From Blastococcus sp. TF02A-35 (GTDB taxonomy: Bacteria > Actinomycetota > Actinomycetes > Mycobacteriales > Geodermatophilaceae), in NCBI RefSeq assembly GCF_004571075.1, contig NZ_SPQP01000015.1, forward strand, positions 1 through 64,000: a stretch of DNA of 64,000 nt. Reading direction: 5' to 3'. Under the pieces are notes generated by a model. That model ran no database searches. It was not told where the DNA came from and saw only the letters and a list, made by a program, of their open reading frames with translations. A program made the position numbers and the translations under genes. Below, piece after piece: positions 17,102 to 26,260 of this stretch; the stretch's first letter is position 1, and every line of letters begins with the position of its first letter.

Positions 17102-17685
17102 CCGGCGGCCCTCGCGAGGAGCCGGGCGCCGGTGGGCCGCAGCTCGCGCTCGAGCTCCCAGGCCGCGGCGGCCAGCCGCTGGCCCACCGCCTGCCGCGTG
17201 ATGCCGAGCTCCGCGGCCGCCTCCGCCTGCGTGCGGCCGCCGTCGACCAGGTCGATGGCCTCCCAGGCCTGGGCGCTGCGCCGGCCGAGGAGGACCGCCA
17301 GGGCACTGAGCACCGACTGCGCGTCGGCGGCGTCCGGCGGCACCGCCCCGCGGACGGCGAGCCGCATCGGGCGCTGCTTGGCGGCGTCGACGGCGCGGCG
17401 GGCGGACAGGAAGGCCGGGCCGGTCGCCGCACGGGTGCTGGGCGGCAGCGGGGTCTGCACGGGGCCGGCGCCGATGCCGATGCTCCAGCCGCCGAGCCGG
17501 AGGAGCCGCACGGTCACGTCGACCACCGCCTCGGGCGTTCCCAGGACCCCCTGGAACTCGTCACCGGCGGTCCGCTCGAAGGGCAGCACGACGCGCACCC
17601 CGGTGGTGAGCTCGGCGAGGGCCTCGCCCACCCGGTCGGGCCCCCGGCGGCTGCCCTGCTGGTCCACGGTCAGTACGTACGGCAC
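17098..17685 (-). CDS. SatD-family / HTH regulatory protein
   Basis: 195 residues from GTG 17685, giving VPYVLTVDQQGSRRGPDRV, a SatD-like beginning. The middle (LPFERTAGDEFQGVL, then GWSIGIGAGPVQTPLP) is typical of the family. The C-terminus carries a helix-turn-helix (TQAEAAAELGITRQAVGQRLAAA, about 155-177), suggesting DNA binding. The family is named for an acid-tolerance locus of Streptococcus mutans, but its biochemistry is unclear. The stop overlaps the start of the membrane protein downstream, so the two act together. Confidence 0.75.
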   Translation of the reverse strand: MPYVLTVDQQGSRRGPDRVGEALAELTTGVRVVLPFERTAGDEFQGVLGTPEAVVDVTVRLLRLGGWSIGIGAGPVQTPLPPSTRAATGPAFLSARRAVDAAKQRPMRLAVRGAVPPDAADAQSVLSALAVLLGRRSAQAWEAIDLVDGGRTQAEAAAELGITRQAVGQRLAAAAWELERELRPTGARLLARAAG

Positions 17686-17723
17686 TCGACAAGGCTGACA
17701 CCTTTCCTCGGCAGATGCAAGCC

Positions 17724-18191
17724 TCAGAGCTTGTCGGCCACCTCGGCGGGGAAACCGCCCGTGGCGATCGGCCCCCAGCCGGTGATGGTGACCCGCACCA
17801 GGGACTTCCCCTGCTTGGCCATCGCGGCCCGGTACTCGTCCCAGTCGGGGTGCTCCCCGCTGATGGAGCGGAAGTACTCGACCAGCGGCTCGAGCGCCTC
17901 GGGCAGGTCCAGCACCTCGGCCTGCCCGTCGACCTGCACCCACGGCCCGTCCCAGTCGTCGGACAGGACGCAGAGCGAGACGGCGGGGTCACGCCGGGCG
18001 TTGGCCACCTTGGCCCGCTGCGGGTAGGTGGAGACCACGACCCGCCCCTCGGCGTCCACCCCGCAGGTGACCGGGGACAGCTGCGGGGCACCCGAGGAGC
18101 GGCGGGTCACCAGCACCGCGCGGTGCCGGGGCCGGAGGAACTCCAGGAGCGCGGCGCGGTCGACCTTGTCGGCGGTGGCGATCTTCGGCAT
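17724..18191 (-). CDS. PPOX-class (F420- or FMN-dependent) oxidoreductase
   Basis: 155 residues from ATG 18191. It is a pyridoxamine-5'-phosphate-oxidase-like split barrel: LEFLRPRHRAVLVTRRSSGAP, then LSPVTCGVDAEGRVVVSTYPQRAKVANARRDP (about 37-68) and the end GWGPIATGGFPAEVADKL. Small actinobacterial proteins of this type usually bind F420 or FMN and reduce small molecules; the cofactor cannot be decided here. It is divergent from the AI-2E permease at 18270 across a 78-bp promoter region. A GGAAAC element with a downstream CGTAG lies upstream and resembles an ECF-type promoter. Confidence 0.82.
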   Translation of the reverse strand: MPKIATADKVDRAALLEFLRPRHRAVLVTRRSSGAPQLSPVTCGVDAEGRVVVSTYPQRAKVANARRDPAVSLCVLSDDWDGPWVQVDGQAEVLDLPEALEPLVEYFRSISGEHPDWDEYRAAMAKQGKSLVRVTITGWGPIATGGFPAEVADKL

Positions 18192-18269
18192 GCACGGAAC
18201 GCTACGACTCGGGTGTGATGATCGTTTCCCGACCGGTCCCCGGGCGCGATCCGTGATGGGATCGCGGGC

Positions 18270-19562
18270 ATGAAGCTGCGCCTGCCTGGTCGGACTCCCG
18301 CTGCCCCGCGCAGCGAGGACGAGCCGCGTCCCCAGCCTGCGCCCCCGCAGGACACCGTCGCCCCGGAGGTCTCGGGCTCGCCGGCGCCCACGCACGGCCG
18401 TGGCCCCAAGATGCAGCGCGCGCTGCGGACCCTGGCCACGACGTCGGCGCAGCTGCTGCTGATCCTCGCGGCCGTCTACGTGCTGGGCTACGTCCTCGGC
18501 AAGCTCTGGGTGATCCTGCTGCCGATCGTGCTCGGCCTGCTCATCGCCACCGTGCTGTGGCCGCCGACGCGCCTCCTGCGCCGGGTCGGCGCGCCGCCGG
18601 CGCTGGCCGCCGCCGTCGTCCTGCTCAGCTTCCTGGCGATCTTCGGCGGCATCATCGCCGCCATCGCCCCGCAGGTGGCCGACCAGGTGACCGAGCTGGC
18701 CGACCAGGCGACCGCAGGGCTGCAGGACGTCCAGGAGTGGGTGCAGGGGCCGCCACTGAACCTCGGCCAGGACCAGGTCGGCGACGCGGTCGACTCGGTC
18801 ATCGACTCGATCCAGGGCAACGCGCAGAACATCGCCGGCTACGCCGTCACCGGCGTGTCCGCGGTCGGGAACGGTCTCATCAACCTGGTGCTGGCCCTCG
18901 TCCTGTGCTTCTTCTTCCTCAAGGACGGGACCCGCTGGGTGCCGTGGCTCTCCGCGCAGACCGGCCCCCGGGCCGCCCGCCACGTCGCGGCGCTGTCCTA
19001 CAAGACCTGGTCCACGCTCTCGGAGTTCATCCGCCAGCAGGCCCTCGTCGGCTTCGTGGACGCCTTCTTCATCGGCATCGGCCTCTGGATCTTCGACGTG
19101 CCGCTGGTGATCCCGCTGGCGATCCTGACCTTCTTCGGCGCGTTCATCCCGATCATCGGTGCGTTCGTGGCCGGCGCCTTCGCCGTCCTCATCGCCCTGG
19201 TCAGCCAGGGCTTCACGACCGCCCTGATCATCCTGGTCATCGTGCTGGTGGTGCAGCAGCTCGAGGGCAACGTGCTGCAGCCGATCATCCAGGGCCGCGG
19301 GTTCAACCTGCACGCCGCCGTCGTCATCCTCGCGGTCACCGCCGGCGGCAGCCTGGCCGGCATCATCGGCGCCTTCCTGGGCGTGCCGGTCGCCGCGCTC
19401 ATCGCCGTCGTCTACCGGTACGTGCGCGACGAGCTCGACGACAAGTCCCCCGAGGTCGCCGACGACGGCACCCGGGCGCGGGTCGACGGCGACGACTCGG
19501 GTACCACCGTGACGCGCGAGCAGGTGGCGCAGCCGCCGTCGTCGGAGCCCCGGCGGGCCTGA
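18270..19562 (+). CDS. AI-2E family transporter (permease)
   Basis: 430 residues, ATG 18270. A disordered Pro/Glu-rich N-terminus (about 45 residues) precedes seven or eight hydrophobic segments. Family marks include LLPIVLGLLIATVLWPPTRLL (about 85-105), ILTFFGAFIPIIGAFVAGA and LEGNVLQPIIQGR (about 331-343). The C-terminal tail is acidic. Members move autoinducer-2, ions or other small solutes; the substrate is open. This is a different subgroup from the one at 12863-14200, so the two are not a recent duplication. Confidence 0.86.
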   Translation: MKLRLPGRTPAAPRSEDEPRPQPAPPQDTVAPEVSGSPAPTHGRGPKMQRALRTLATTSAQLLLILAAVYVLGYVLGKLWVILLPIVLGLLIATVLWPPTRLLRRVGAPPALAAAVVLLSFLAIFGGIIAAIAPQVADQVTELADQATAGLQDVQEWVQGPPLNLGQDQVGDAVDSVIDSIQGNAQNIAGYAVTGVSAVGNGLINLVLALVLCFFFLKDGTRWVPWLSAQTGPRAARHVAALSYKTWSTLSEFIRQQALVGFVDAFFIGIGLWIFDVPLVIPLAILTFFGAFIPIIGAFVAGAFAVLIALVSQGFTTALIILVIVLVVQQLEGNVLQPIIQGRGFNLHAAVVILAVTAGGSLAGIIGAFLGVPVAALIAVVYRYVRDELDDKSPEVADDGTRARVDGDDSGTTVTREQVAQPPSSEPRRA

Positions 19563-19655
19563 CCCTCCCCCCGCGGGAGGACCACGGGAATGCCGGACGG
19601 GCGCCCGCGCGCTGCACCACCTGTCCGGCGTCAACACCCACCAGGAGGTCCCACC

Positions 19656-20603
19656 GTGGCCCAGTCACCGGAGGAGCTGTTCGAGCTGCTCCCCGCGGCA
19701 GACCGGTTCCTCGACCGCGAGGCCGCGGTCACCGACCCGGCCGAGCGACGCGGGCTGGTGCTGGTGCACGACCTGGCCGGCGACTTCGACGCCGCGTCGG
19801 CGGGCAGCCTGGCCGGCGCCCACCTGCTGAGCGCGCTCCCCCACGAGGTGGTCGCCCGGTTCGACGCCGACAGCCTGGTCGACTACCGCGCCCGCCGCCC
19901 GCGCATGACCTTCAACGCCGACCGGTACGAGTCCTTCGCCGCGCCCGAGCTGCTGCTCTACGCCGTCGAGGACGACACCGGCGAGTCGTTCCTGCTGCTG
20001 CACGGCGCCGAGCCGGACTACGCGTGGGAGCGGTTCGTCGCCGCGGTCGGGTCGCTGGTCGACCAGCTCGGCGTCACGAGCGTCGCCGCCCTGCAGGCCA
20101 TCCCGATGCCCGTGCCGCACACCCGGCCGGTCACCGTGACCGCGCACGCCACGCGCCGCCAGCTGATCGAGCCCTACCCGGTGTACTGGGGCGAGATGAG
20201 GATCCCGGGCAGCGTCTCGGCGCTGCTGGAGCTGCGGATGGGCGAGGTCGGGGTGGACGCCTTCGGCGTGGCCGCGCACGTGCCGCACTACCTGGCGCAG
20301 GCCACCTACCCGGCCGCCTCGCTCACCCTCATCGAGCACCTGGAGCGGCTGACCGGCCTGCGGCTGCCCACCGACGCGCTGCGCGAGGCCGCCGAGGCCA
20401 ACCGCACCGAGATCGACGAGCAGATCGCGCGTTCGGCGGACAACACCGCCGTCGTCGCCGCCCTGGAGCAGCAGTACGACTCCTTCGCCGCCGCCCGCGA
20501 GGGATCGGACCTGCTCGGCTCCGCCGGCGAGGTGCCCAGCGCGGACGAGATCGGCGCGGAGTTCGAGCGGTTCCTCGCCGACCAGGACCGCAAGCGCGAC
20601 TGA
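19656..20603 (+). CDS. PAC2-family protein (proteasome-assembly-chaperone-like)
   Basis: 315 residues; GTG 19656 has AGGAGG about 8 nt upstream. The PAC2 fold is recognisable: LVLVHDLAGDFDAASAGSLAG (about 30-50), ALPHEVVARFDADSLVDYRARRP (about 55-77), LLLHGAEPDYAWERF and a repeated second part (HTRPVTVTAHATRR; then GVAAHVPHYLAQATYPAA). Actinobacterial PAC2 proteins are conserved and related to archaeal and eukaryotic proteasome chaperones, but are not proven to act on the proteasome. The C-terminal 60 residues form a charged helical tail. The gene ends 8 bp before a long palindrome. Confidence 0.85.
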   Translation: MAQSPEELFELLPAADRFLDREAAVTDPAERRGLVLVHDLAGDFDAASAGSLAGAHLLSALPHEVVARFDADSLVDYRARRPRMTFNADRYESFAAPELLLYAVEDDTGESFLLLHGAEPDYAWERFVAAVGSLVDQLGVTSVAALQAIPMPVPHTRPVTVTAHATRRQLIEPYPVYWGEMRIPGSVSALLELRMGEVGVDAFGVAAHVPHYLAQATYPAASLTLIEHLERLTGLRLPTDALREAAEANRTEIDEQIARSADNTAVVAALEQQYDSFAAAREGSDLLGSAGEVPSADEIGAEFERFLADQDRKRD

Positions 20604-20610
20604 CCCGGCC

Positions 20611-20664
20611 AGATCTGCACACTCGCCCCCATCAGCGTGCTGATGGGGGCGAGTGTGCAGATCT
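20611..20664. terminator. Perfect 26-bp-arm palindrome between convergent genes
   Basis: Arms 20611-20636 and 20639-20664 are exact complements with a GT spacer. It fills the gap between the PAC2 gene and the convergent MFS gene, so it can serve as a bidirectional terminator. The arms are unusually long and start with AGATCT, more like a REP-type element. Confidence 0.75.
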
Positions 20665-20669
20665 CGTCG

Positions 20670-21971
20670 CTAGCGGCGGGCCGTGCGGGTGATGCTCAGC
20701 GCCAGCGCACCGAGGACGCCGACGACGGCGAACATGTAGAAGCCCCACGGGAAGGCGATCCCGGCGCCGACGAGCAGGCCGGCCAGGATCGGCCCCACGA
20801 TGGCGCCGACGCGGCCGGCACCGGCCGACCAGCCCAGCGCCGTCGCCCGCACCTGCGGCGGGTGGTTGGCGCTGACCAGCGCGTACACCAGCACCTGGGC
20901 GCTGAAGACGAAGCAGCCGGTCAGGAAGACCATCACGTAGATGCCGGCGATCGGCAGCTTGATCGACAGCAGCGCCAGCAGCAGCGCGGCGGCGGCGAAC
21001 CAGGCCATGCCCGCCTTGCGGGCACCGATGCGGTCGGCCACCCCGCCGGCGACCAGCAGACCGGCGATCGCGCCCAGGTTCAGCACGGTGAGGAAGGCCA
21101 GCTGTGCGCCGAGCTCGTAGCCGGCCTCCCGCATGATGCCGGGCAGCCAGTTGTTCAGGCCGTAGACCAGCAGCAGGCCCATGAACGAGGTGACGCCGAT
21201 GGCCACCGTGTTGCGCAGGTAGCTGCTGCTGAACAGCGTCCGCAGGTTCGCGGCGGCACCCCCGGCGCTCGCCTCGCTGGCGTGCGGGTCGACGGCGGCG
21301 GCGGGCGCCTCGAGCTCGAGCCCGTACCGGCGGGCGACCTCCTCGGCCTCGGCGCGGCGGCCGTGCGAGGCCAGGTAGGCGGCCGACTCGGGCAGGTGGC
21401 GCACCATGAGCGGGACGAGCACCAGCGCGGGCAGGGCGCCGATGACGTACATCCAGCGCCAGCCGATCGGCTCGACGACCAGGATGCCCAGCGCCGAGGT
21501 GGCGACGGCGCCCACGTGGTAGCCGGTCATCATCGTCGTCGTCGCCCGGCCGCCGCGCGCGCCCCGGCTGAACTCGTTGACCATCGCGATCGCCGTCGGC
21601 AGGGCGCCGCCCAGGCCCAGGCCGGCGAGGAACCGCAGCACCCCGAACACCGTCGGGTTCGGCGCGAACGCGCAGAGCAGGGTGAGCAGCGAGAAGGCCA
21701 CCACGGCACCGATGAGCGCCTTGCGGCGGCCGAGCAGGTCGGTCAGCGTGCCGATGCTCAGGGCGCCGACCATCATGCCGACGAGGCCGACGGTGATCAG
21801 CGTGCTGGCACCGCCGGCGCTCAGCTCCCACTCGGCGGAGATGCCGCTGAGCGTGGTCGGCACGACCACGAGGTCGAAGCCGTCCAGGAGGACGGCGATC
21901 CAGCAGAGCGGGGCCACCCACCCTGCGGCGCGGGCGGTGGTGCCACCGGTGGCGGTGGAGGTGGAGCTCAC
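20670..21971 (-). CDS. MFS transporter, aromatic acid:H+ symporter type
   Basis: 433 residues, 12 hydrophobic segments, GTG at 21971. The N-terminal DGFDLVVVPTTLSGI (about 30-44) in TM1 and GTLTDLLGRRKALIG (motif A, about 77-91) followed by later GGVADRIGARK are hallmarks of the AAHS family (PcaK, BenK, MhpT). These proteins import protocatechuate, benzoate or similar acids. No aromatic catabolic genes are adjacent, although a dienelactone hydrolase lies about 5 kb away. The substrate remains unknown. Confidence 0.85.
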   Translation of the reverse strand: MSSTSTATGGTTARAAGWVAPLCWIAVLLDGFDLVVVPTTLSGISAEWELSAGGASTLITVGLVGMMVGALSIGTLTDLLGRRKALIGAVVAFSLLTLLCAFAPNPTVFGVLRFLAGLGLGGALPTAIAMVNEFSRGARGGRATTTMMTGYHVGAVATSALGILVVEPIGWRWMYVIGALPALVLVPLMVRHLPESAAYLASHGRRAEAEEVARRYGLELEAPAAAVDPHASEASAGGAAANLRTLFSSSYLRNTVAIGVTSFMGLLLVYGLNNWLPGIMREAGYELGAQLAFLTVLNLGAIAGLLVAGGVADRIGARKAGMAWFAAAALLLALLSIKLPIAGIYVMVFLTGCFVFSAQVLVYALVSANHPPQVRATALGWSAGAGRVGAIVGPILAGLLVGAGIAFPWGFYMFAVVGVLGALALSITRTARR

Positions 21972-22093
21972 GGCGGTTCCCCGGGGGTCGGTGGTCAGGT
22001 CGCCGGGAAACGCTAGGTCCTCCCCCGGCCGCGTCCCAGTCGGGCCTCCACTGGACGGAACGGCGACGGGCGGAACGGCGGGCGGGACGACGA

Positions 22094-22127
22094 CGGGCCG
22101 CGACCGGGAGATCCCGGTCGCGGCCCG
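22094..22127 (-). terminator. Stem-loop after catalase
   Basis: Exact 15-nt arms 22094-22108 and 22113-22127 with a 4-nt loop, 22 nt beyond the catalase stop. It probably ends the regulator-catalase transcript. Confidence 0.75.
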
Positions 22128-22149
22128 CCGCGGTGCTGGCTGGTGACCG

Positions 22150-23811
22150 TCAGGCGACGGTCACGTGCTCGTTCGGCACGCAGTGCGTCATGTCCTTGCC
22201 GGTGACGTCGCGCGGACCGTTCTTGCCGAGGTTGGCCGCACGGGCCAGCTCGTCCTCGGTGAGGGTCTGCGTCTGCAGCGGCTCCAGGCCACGGACGTCG
22301 TCCGCCGTGATGCCCAGGCCGTCGCCGACGCGCTGGCCCCACTCGTCGTCGCACATGAAGAAGTGCCAGACCATCCGCTCCTGGATGTCGCGGCGGCACT
22401 GCTCGAGGGCACCGACGAGGTTGGCGACCAGCTCGTCCTTCTCCCACTGCTCGGAGAGCTGGTAGCGCTCGCCGGCCTGCTGGTAGTCGTTCGTGCGCGG
22501 GATCCGCTTGCGGGTGAGCCGGCCGGTGATGACCGGGCCCTGCTCGTCGTGCGTCGGGTACTCCGCCTCGCGCAGGCCGCCCAGGATCGACGGCTCGTAG
22601 TTCACGTGCGGGTTCGTGCCCTCGGCGCGGTCCACGCCGTAGGCCATCTGGCCGTCGCGCTGGTTGGTGGCGACCCGGGCCTTGGGGGCGTTCACCGGCA
22701 GCTGCAGGTAGTTCGGCCCCACCCGGTAGCGCTGGGTGTCGGAGTAGGAGAACGTCCGGCCGACCAGCATCTTGTCGTCGGAGAAGTCCAGGCCGTCGAC
22801 CAGCACACCGGTGCCGAACGCGATCTGCTCGTTCTCGGTGAAGTTGTCCACCGGCATCCGGTTGAGGGTCATCGTGCCGACCTTGCGGACCGGGAAGAGC
22901 TCCTGCGGCCAGGTCTTGGTGTCGTCGAGCGGGTCGAAGTCCAGCTCCGGGTGCTCGTCGTCGCTCATGATCTGGACGTAGAGGTCCCACTGCGGGAAGT
23001 CACCGGCGGCGATGGCGTCGTGCAGGTCCTTGGTGTGGGTGCCCAGGCTCTTGGCCTGCGCCGCCGACGCGTCGGCCGCGCCCCAGGACTTCACGCCGTC
23101 GCGGGGGTACCAGTGGTACTTGACCAGCACGGACTCACCGGCGGCGTTGAGCCACTTGTAGGTGTTGACGCCGAAGCCCTGCATGTTCCGGTAGTTGGCC
23201 GGGGTGCCGCGGGGGCTGAAGACCAGCGAGATCATGTGCATGGCCTCGGGGGTCTGGCTGAAGAAGTCGAACGCGCGCTCGGCGACGTTGGCCTCGAAGG
23301 TGACCGGGTCCGGCTTCTGCGAGTGGATGAAATCGGGGAACTTGATGGCGTCCCGGATGAAGAAGACACCCAGGTTGTTGCCGACGAGGTCCCAGTTGCC
23401 GTCCTCGGTGTAGAACTTCACCGCGAAGCCGCGGGGGTCACGGGCGGACTCGGAGGAGTCGCGGCCGCCGGCGACCGTGGAGAACCGCAGCGCGACGTCG
23501 GTGCGCTTGCCCTTCTCCTGGAACAGCTTGGCGCGGGTGTACTTGCTGATCGGCTCGTCGCCGACGGTGCCGTCGGCCTCGAAGTAGCCGAACGCGGTGA
23601 TGCCGCGGGCGTGCACCACGCGCTCCGGGATGCGCTCCCGGTCGAAGTGGCTGATCTTCTCGAGGAACTGGTAGTTCTCCAGGGTGGCGGGGCCACGGGC
23701 GCCCACCGTCCGCTGGTTCTGGTTGTCGTAGACCGGGTGGCCCTGACGGTTGGTCAGAACGGGGCGGTCGGCCTCGCTCGGGGCCGGGCCCTGCGATGAG
23801 ACGTCGGTCAT
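22150..23811 (-). CDS. Heme catalase (monofunctional)
   Basis: 553 residues from ATG 23811. It dismutates hydrogen peroxide in the cytoplasm. Distal catalytic His lies in [15 protein letters not shown] (about 58-72), with the Asn-containing [20 protein letters not shown] (about 133-152). The proximal heme-ligand Tyr lies in [18 protein letters not shown] (about 340-357). The length suits a small-subunit catalase with a slightly extended C-terminus. The start overlaps the stop of the upstream Fur-type regulator by 4 bp (ATGA), so the two are translationally coupled and peroxide-regulated through the operator at 24314-24340. Confidence 0.95.
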   Translation of the reverse strand: MTDVSSQGPAPSEADRPVLTNRQGHPVYDNQNQRTVGARGPATLENYQFLEKISHFDRERIPERVVHARGITAFGYFEADGTVGDEPISKYTRAKLFQEKGKRTDVALRFSTVAGGRDSSESARDPRGFAVKFYTEDGNWDLVGNNLGVFFIRDAIKFPDFIHSQKPDPVTFEANVAERAFDFFSQTPEAMHMISLVFSPRGTPANYRNMQGFGVNTYKWLNAAGESVLVKYHWYPRDGVKSWGAADASAAQAKSLGTHTKDLHDAIAAGDFPQWDLYVQIMSDDEHPELDFDPLDDTKTWPQELFPVRKVGTMTLNRMPVDNFTENEQIAFGTGVLVDGLDFSDDKMLVGRTFSYSDTQRYRVGPNYLQLPVNAPKARVATNQRDGQMAYGVDRAEGTNPHVNYEPSILGGLREAEYPTHDEQGPVITGRLTRKRIPRTNDYQQAGERYQLSEQWEKDELVANLVGALEQCRRDIQERMVWHFFMCDDEWGQRVGDGLGITADDVRGLEPLQTQTLTEDELARAANLGKNGPRDVTGKDMTHCVPNEHVTVA

Positions 23812-24296
23812 GCGCGTGCTCCTCCTCGGATTTCCTGCTGTTCGTACTGCACGGCTTCGGCGCCGGCCGCGACCTGACGGGCGCGGTCCTGACACTGCCG
23901 ACAAAGACCCCAGAACACGACCTCGGCCTCGTCGATGACGAAGCCGGCCGTGTCCGACGGGATCAGACAAGGGGCTGCGCCCACGGTGCAGTCGACGTCG
24001 GCGACCGCACCGCACGAGCGGCAGACCAGGTGGTGGTGGTTGTCGCCCACCCGCAGCTCGAACAGCGCGGGGGCGCCGGCCGGCTCGATCCGGCGGGCGA
24101 TCCCCGCGGCGACGAACGCCTTGAGCACGCCGTACACGGCCTGGGGGGACAGCGACGGGTGCTGCTCGCGGGCGCCGTTCACGATGGTCTCGGCGTCCGC
24201 GTGGGGGTGGTCGGCCAGGACGCCGAGCACGGACAGCCGGGGCCGCGTCACGCGCAGCCCGGCCTCCCGCAGCTGGTGCGCCCAGGTCGTGTCCAT
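23808..24296 (-). CDS. Fur-family regulator (CatR/FurA-like) of catalase
   Basis: 162 residues from ATG 24296. It has a winged-helix N-terminus ([47 protein letters not shown], about 50-66), a metal-site segment [14 protein letters not shown] (about 82-95), and a closing CRQC (about 134-137) for the structural Zn site. Fur proteins next to catalase genes in actinobacteria (CatR, FurA) act as peroxide- or metal-responsive repressors of themselves and the catalase. The 4-bp overlap with catalase and the palindrome 18 nt upstream fit that model. Confidence 0.9.
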   Translation of the reverse strand: MDTTWAHQLREAGLRVTRPRLSVLGVLADHPHADAETIVNGAREQHPSLSPQAVYGVLKAFVAAGIARRIEPAGAPALFELRVGDNHHHLVCRSCGAVADVDCTVGAAPCLIPSDTAGFVIDEAEVVFWGLCRQCQDRARQVAAGAEAVQYEQQEIRGGARA

Positions 24297-24313
24297 CGGT
24301 GACCACCCAACAC

Positions 24314-24340
24314 CCTTTTCTTGACTGGGTCAAGAAAAGG
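24314..24340. promoter_or_regulatory. Operator of the Fur-type regulator-catalase operon
   Basis: Perfect inverted repeat CCTTTTCTTGAC (24314-24325), 3-nt spacer, and its complement (24329-24340), ending 18 nt upstream of the regulator ATG. AT-rich for this genome. Inferred to be the autoregulatory Fur/CatR box; it probably overlaps the core promoter. Confidence 0.8.
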
Positions 24341-24393
24341 ACACGCGCGTGTGGTGCGGACCACCGCTCCGCGAGCGCCCGCGCACGCTCCGC

Positions 24394-25269
24394 TCAGGCG
24401 AAGACGATGGTCCGCGGGCCCTCGACGATGACCCGGTCCTCGACGTGCCACGTCACCGCCTGCGCCAGCACCTGGCGCTCCACGTACCGGCCCACCCGGC
24501 GCATGTCCTCCACCGTCGCCCGGTGGTCCACGCGGGCGACCTCCTGCTCGATGATCGGCCCGGCGTCCAGCTCCGCCGTCACGTAGTGCGCCGTCGCCCC
24601 GATGAGCTTCACGCCCCGGTCGTGCGCCGCCCGGTAGGGGTTCGCACCCACGAACGCCGGCAGGAAGCTGTGGTGGATGTTGATCAGGCGCTCCGGGAAC
24701 CGCGCGCAGAACTCCGGCGAGACGATCTGCATGTAGCGGGCCAGCACCACGAGGTCCACGTCCCCGACGATCTCCAGCGCCCGGGCCTCGGCCTCGGCCT
24801 TCGTCCCCGGCGTCACCGGCACGTGGTGGAACGGGATGCCCGCCGCCGCGGCGACCGGCTCCAGGTCGGGGTGGTTGGAGACGACGGCGACGATGTCGGC
24901 CTGCAGGTCACCCGCGCGGACCCGGTAGATCAGCTCCTGCAGCACGTGGTCGGTGAGGCTGACGAACACCGCGACCCGCGGGCGGTGCGAGGCCTCGACG
25001 AGGCGCCAGGTGAGCTGCCACTCCCCCGCCAGCTCGCCCAGCCGGCCCTCCAGCTCCGCGCGGCGGGCGGGCAGGTCGGCGAGCACGAACTCCAGCCGCA
25101 GCGTGAAGGTGCCGCCGCGGGGGTCCGACGAGTGCTGCTGGGAGTCGGTGATGTTGGCGCCGACGTCGGCCATGAGCCCGCTGATCGCGGCGACGATCCC
25201 CGGCCGGTCGGGGCAGCGGACGACCAGCCGTCCGGCGTCGGCGGGCTGGGCCTGGTGCGGGGAAGCCAT
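24394..25269 (-). CDS. purU: Formyltetrahydrofolate deformylase
   Basis: 291 residues. It hydrolyses 10-formyl-THF to formate and THF, balancing one-carbon pools. An N-terminal ACT domain (LVVRCPDRPGIVAAISGLMADVGANI, about 15-40) is followed by the formyltransferase-like hydrolase domain: VAVFVSLTDHVLQELI, SNHPDLEPVAAAAGIPFHHVP, and the catalytic region INIHHSFLPAFVGANPYRAAHDRGVKLIGATAHY (about 194-227) containing the expected His and, further on, Asp. The length matches the family. It is preceded by the end-joining operon 33 bp upstream on the same strand, so read-through is possible. Confidence 0.95.
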   Translation of the reverse strand: MASPHQAQPADAGRLVVRCPDRPGIVAAISGLMADVGANITDSQQHSSDPRGGTFTLRLEFVLADLPARRAELEGRLGELAGEWQLTWRLVEASHRPRVAVFVSLTDHVLQELIYRVRAGDLQADIVAVVSNHPDLEPVAAAAGIPFHHVPVTPGTKAEAEARALEIVGDVDLVVLARYMQIVSPEFCARFPERLINIHHSFLPAFVGANPYRAAHDRGVKLIGATAHYVTAELDAGPIIEQEVARVDHRATVEDMRRVGRYVERQVLAQAVTWHVEDRVIVEGPRTIVFA

Positions 25270-25302
25270 GATCGCGATCCTCCCAGACCCCCTCCCCGCG
25301 GC

Positions 25303-26232
25303 TCAGAGGTCGGGCAGGGGGGCGCGGCGGGCACCGGCGACGTCGAACAGGTCGCCGTACTCCTCGACGCGGGCGAGGACCTCGTCGGTGGTGAAGCGGA
25401 GCGCGGCCGGGTCCAGCGAGCCGTCGCGGACCGCGTCGACCTCGTCCCAGCCGATGGGAGTGGAGACGGTCGCCCCGGCGCGGGCCCGCAGCGAGTACGG
25501 GGCCACCGTCGTCTTCGCGGTGTTGTTCTGGCTCCAGTCGATGAGCACCTTGCCCGGGCGCAGCGCCTTCTCCATGCGCCAGACGACGTCGTCCGGCGTC
25601 TCGGCGGAGAGCTCCTGCGCCAGCGTCTTCGCGTACCGGCTGGGGTGGTCGCGGTCGGCGGCCTCGACCGGCGCGTAGACCTGCATCCCCTTCGAGCCCG
25701 AGGTCTTCACCACGGGGTCCAGCCCGTCGGCCTCCAGCCGCGCACCGAGCCGCTCGGCCACGTGGCAGCACTCGAGGATGCCGGTGTCGGGGCCGGGGTC
25801 CAGGTCCAGCACGAGCAGGTCGGGCAGCTGCGGCTCGCCGTCGTCGTCCACCTGCCACTGGGGCACGTGCACCTCCAGCGCGGCGAGGTTCGCCGCCCAC
25901 GCCAGGTCGGCGACGTGCTCCAGGACCACCATGTCCAGCGTCTCGCGACCGCGGCTGCTGCCGGGGCTGGGGATGGTCACCCGCCGCACCCACTCGGGCG
26001 CGTGCCGGGCGCTGTTCTTCTCGTAGAAGGCCTGCCCTTCCACGCCGTCGGGCCAGCGGGTGAAGGTGACCGGCCGCCCCGCCACGTGCGGAAGCAGGAC
26101 CGGGGCGATGCGGACGTAGTAGTCGATGACCTGCGCCTTGGTGAACCCCACCTCGGGGAAGAGCACCTTCTCCAGGTTCGAGACGCCGAGCTGCCGCCCG
26201 GCGATCTCGACCCGCTGCTTCGCGGGGCTCAT
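25303..26232 (-). CDS. ligD: LigD polymerase/primase domain protein (NHEJ)
   Basis: 309 residues, ATG 26232. This is the stand-alone polymerase domain of bacterial LigD, an archaeo-eukaryotic-primase-type enzyme that adds nucleotides at broken ends. It shows LEKVLFPEVGFTKAQVIDYY (about 20-39), the metal-binding VLDLDPGP (about 140-147), SGSKGMQVYAP, and SQNNTAKTTVAPYSLRARAGATVSTPI (about 237-263). It lies 28 bp after the ligase-domain gene, which itself follows Ku. The nuclease (phosphoesterase) domain is not encoded here, so the usual three-domain LigD is split, as in several actinobacteria. Confidence 0.93.
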   Translation of the reverse strand: MSPAKQRVEIAGRQLGVSNLEKVLFPEVGFTKAQVIDYYVRIAPVLLPHVAGRPVTFTRWPDGVEGQAFYEKNSARHAPEWVRRVTIPSPGSSRGRETLDMVVLEHVADLAWAANLAALEVHVPQWQVDDDGEPQLPDLLVLDLDPGPDTGILECCHVAERLGARLEADGLDPVVKTSGSKGMQVYAPVEAADRDHPSRYAKTLAQELSAETPDDVVWRMEKALRPGKVLIDWSQNNTAKTTVAPYSLRARAGATVSTPIGWDEVDAVRDGSLDPAALRFTTDEVLARVEEYGDLFDVAGARRAPLPDL

Positions 26233-26260
26233 GGCTCGCGCACCTGCCCGCGCACGGCGC

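Noticed and set aside
12863-19562. The two AI-2E permeases as a recent duplication
   Set aside because: The two proteins differ in most of their sequence, N-terminal tails and neighbours, so they are separate subgroups.
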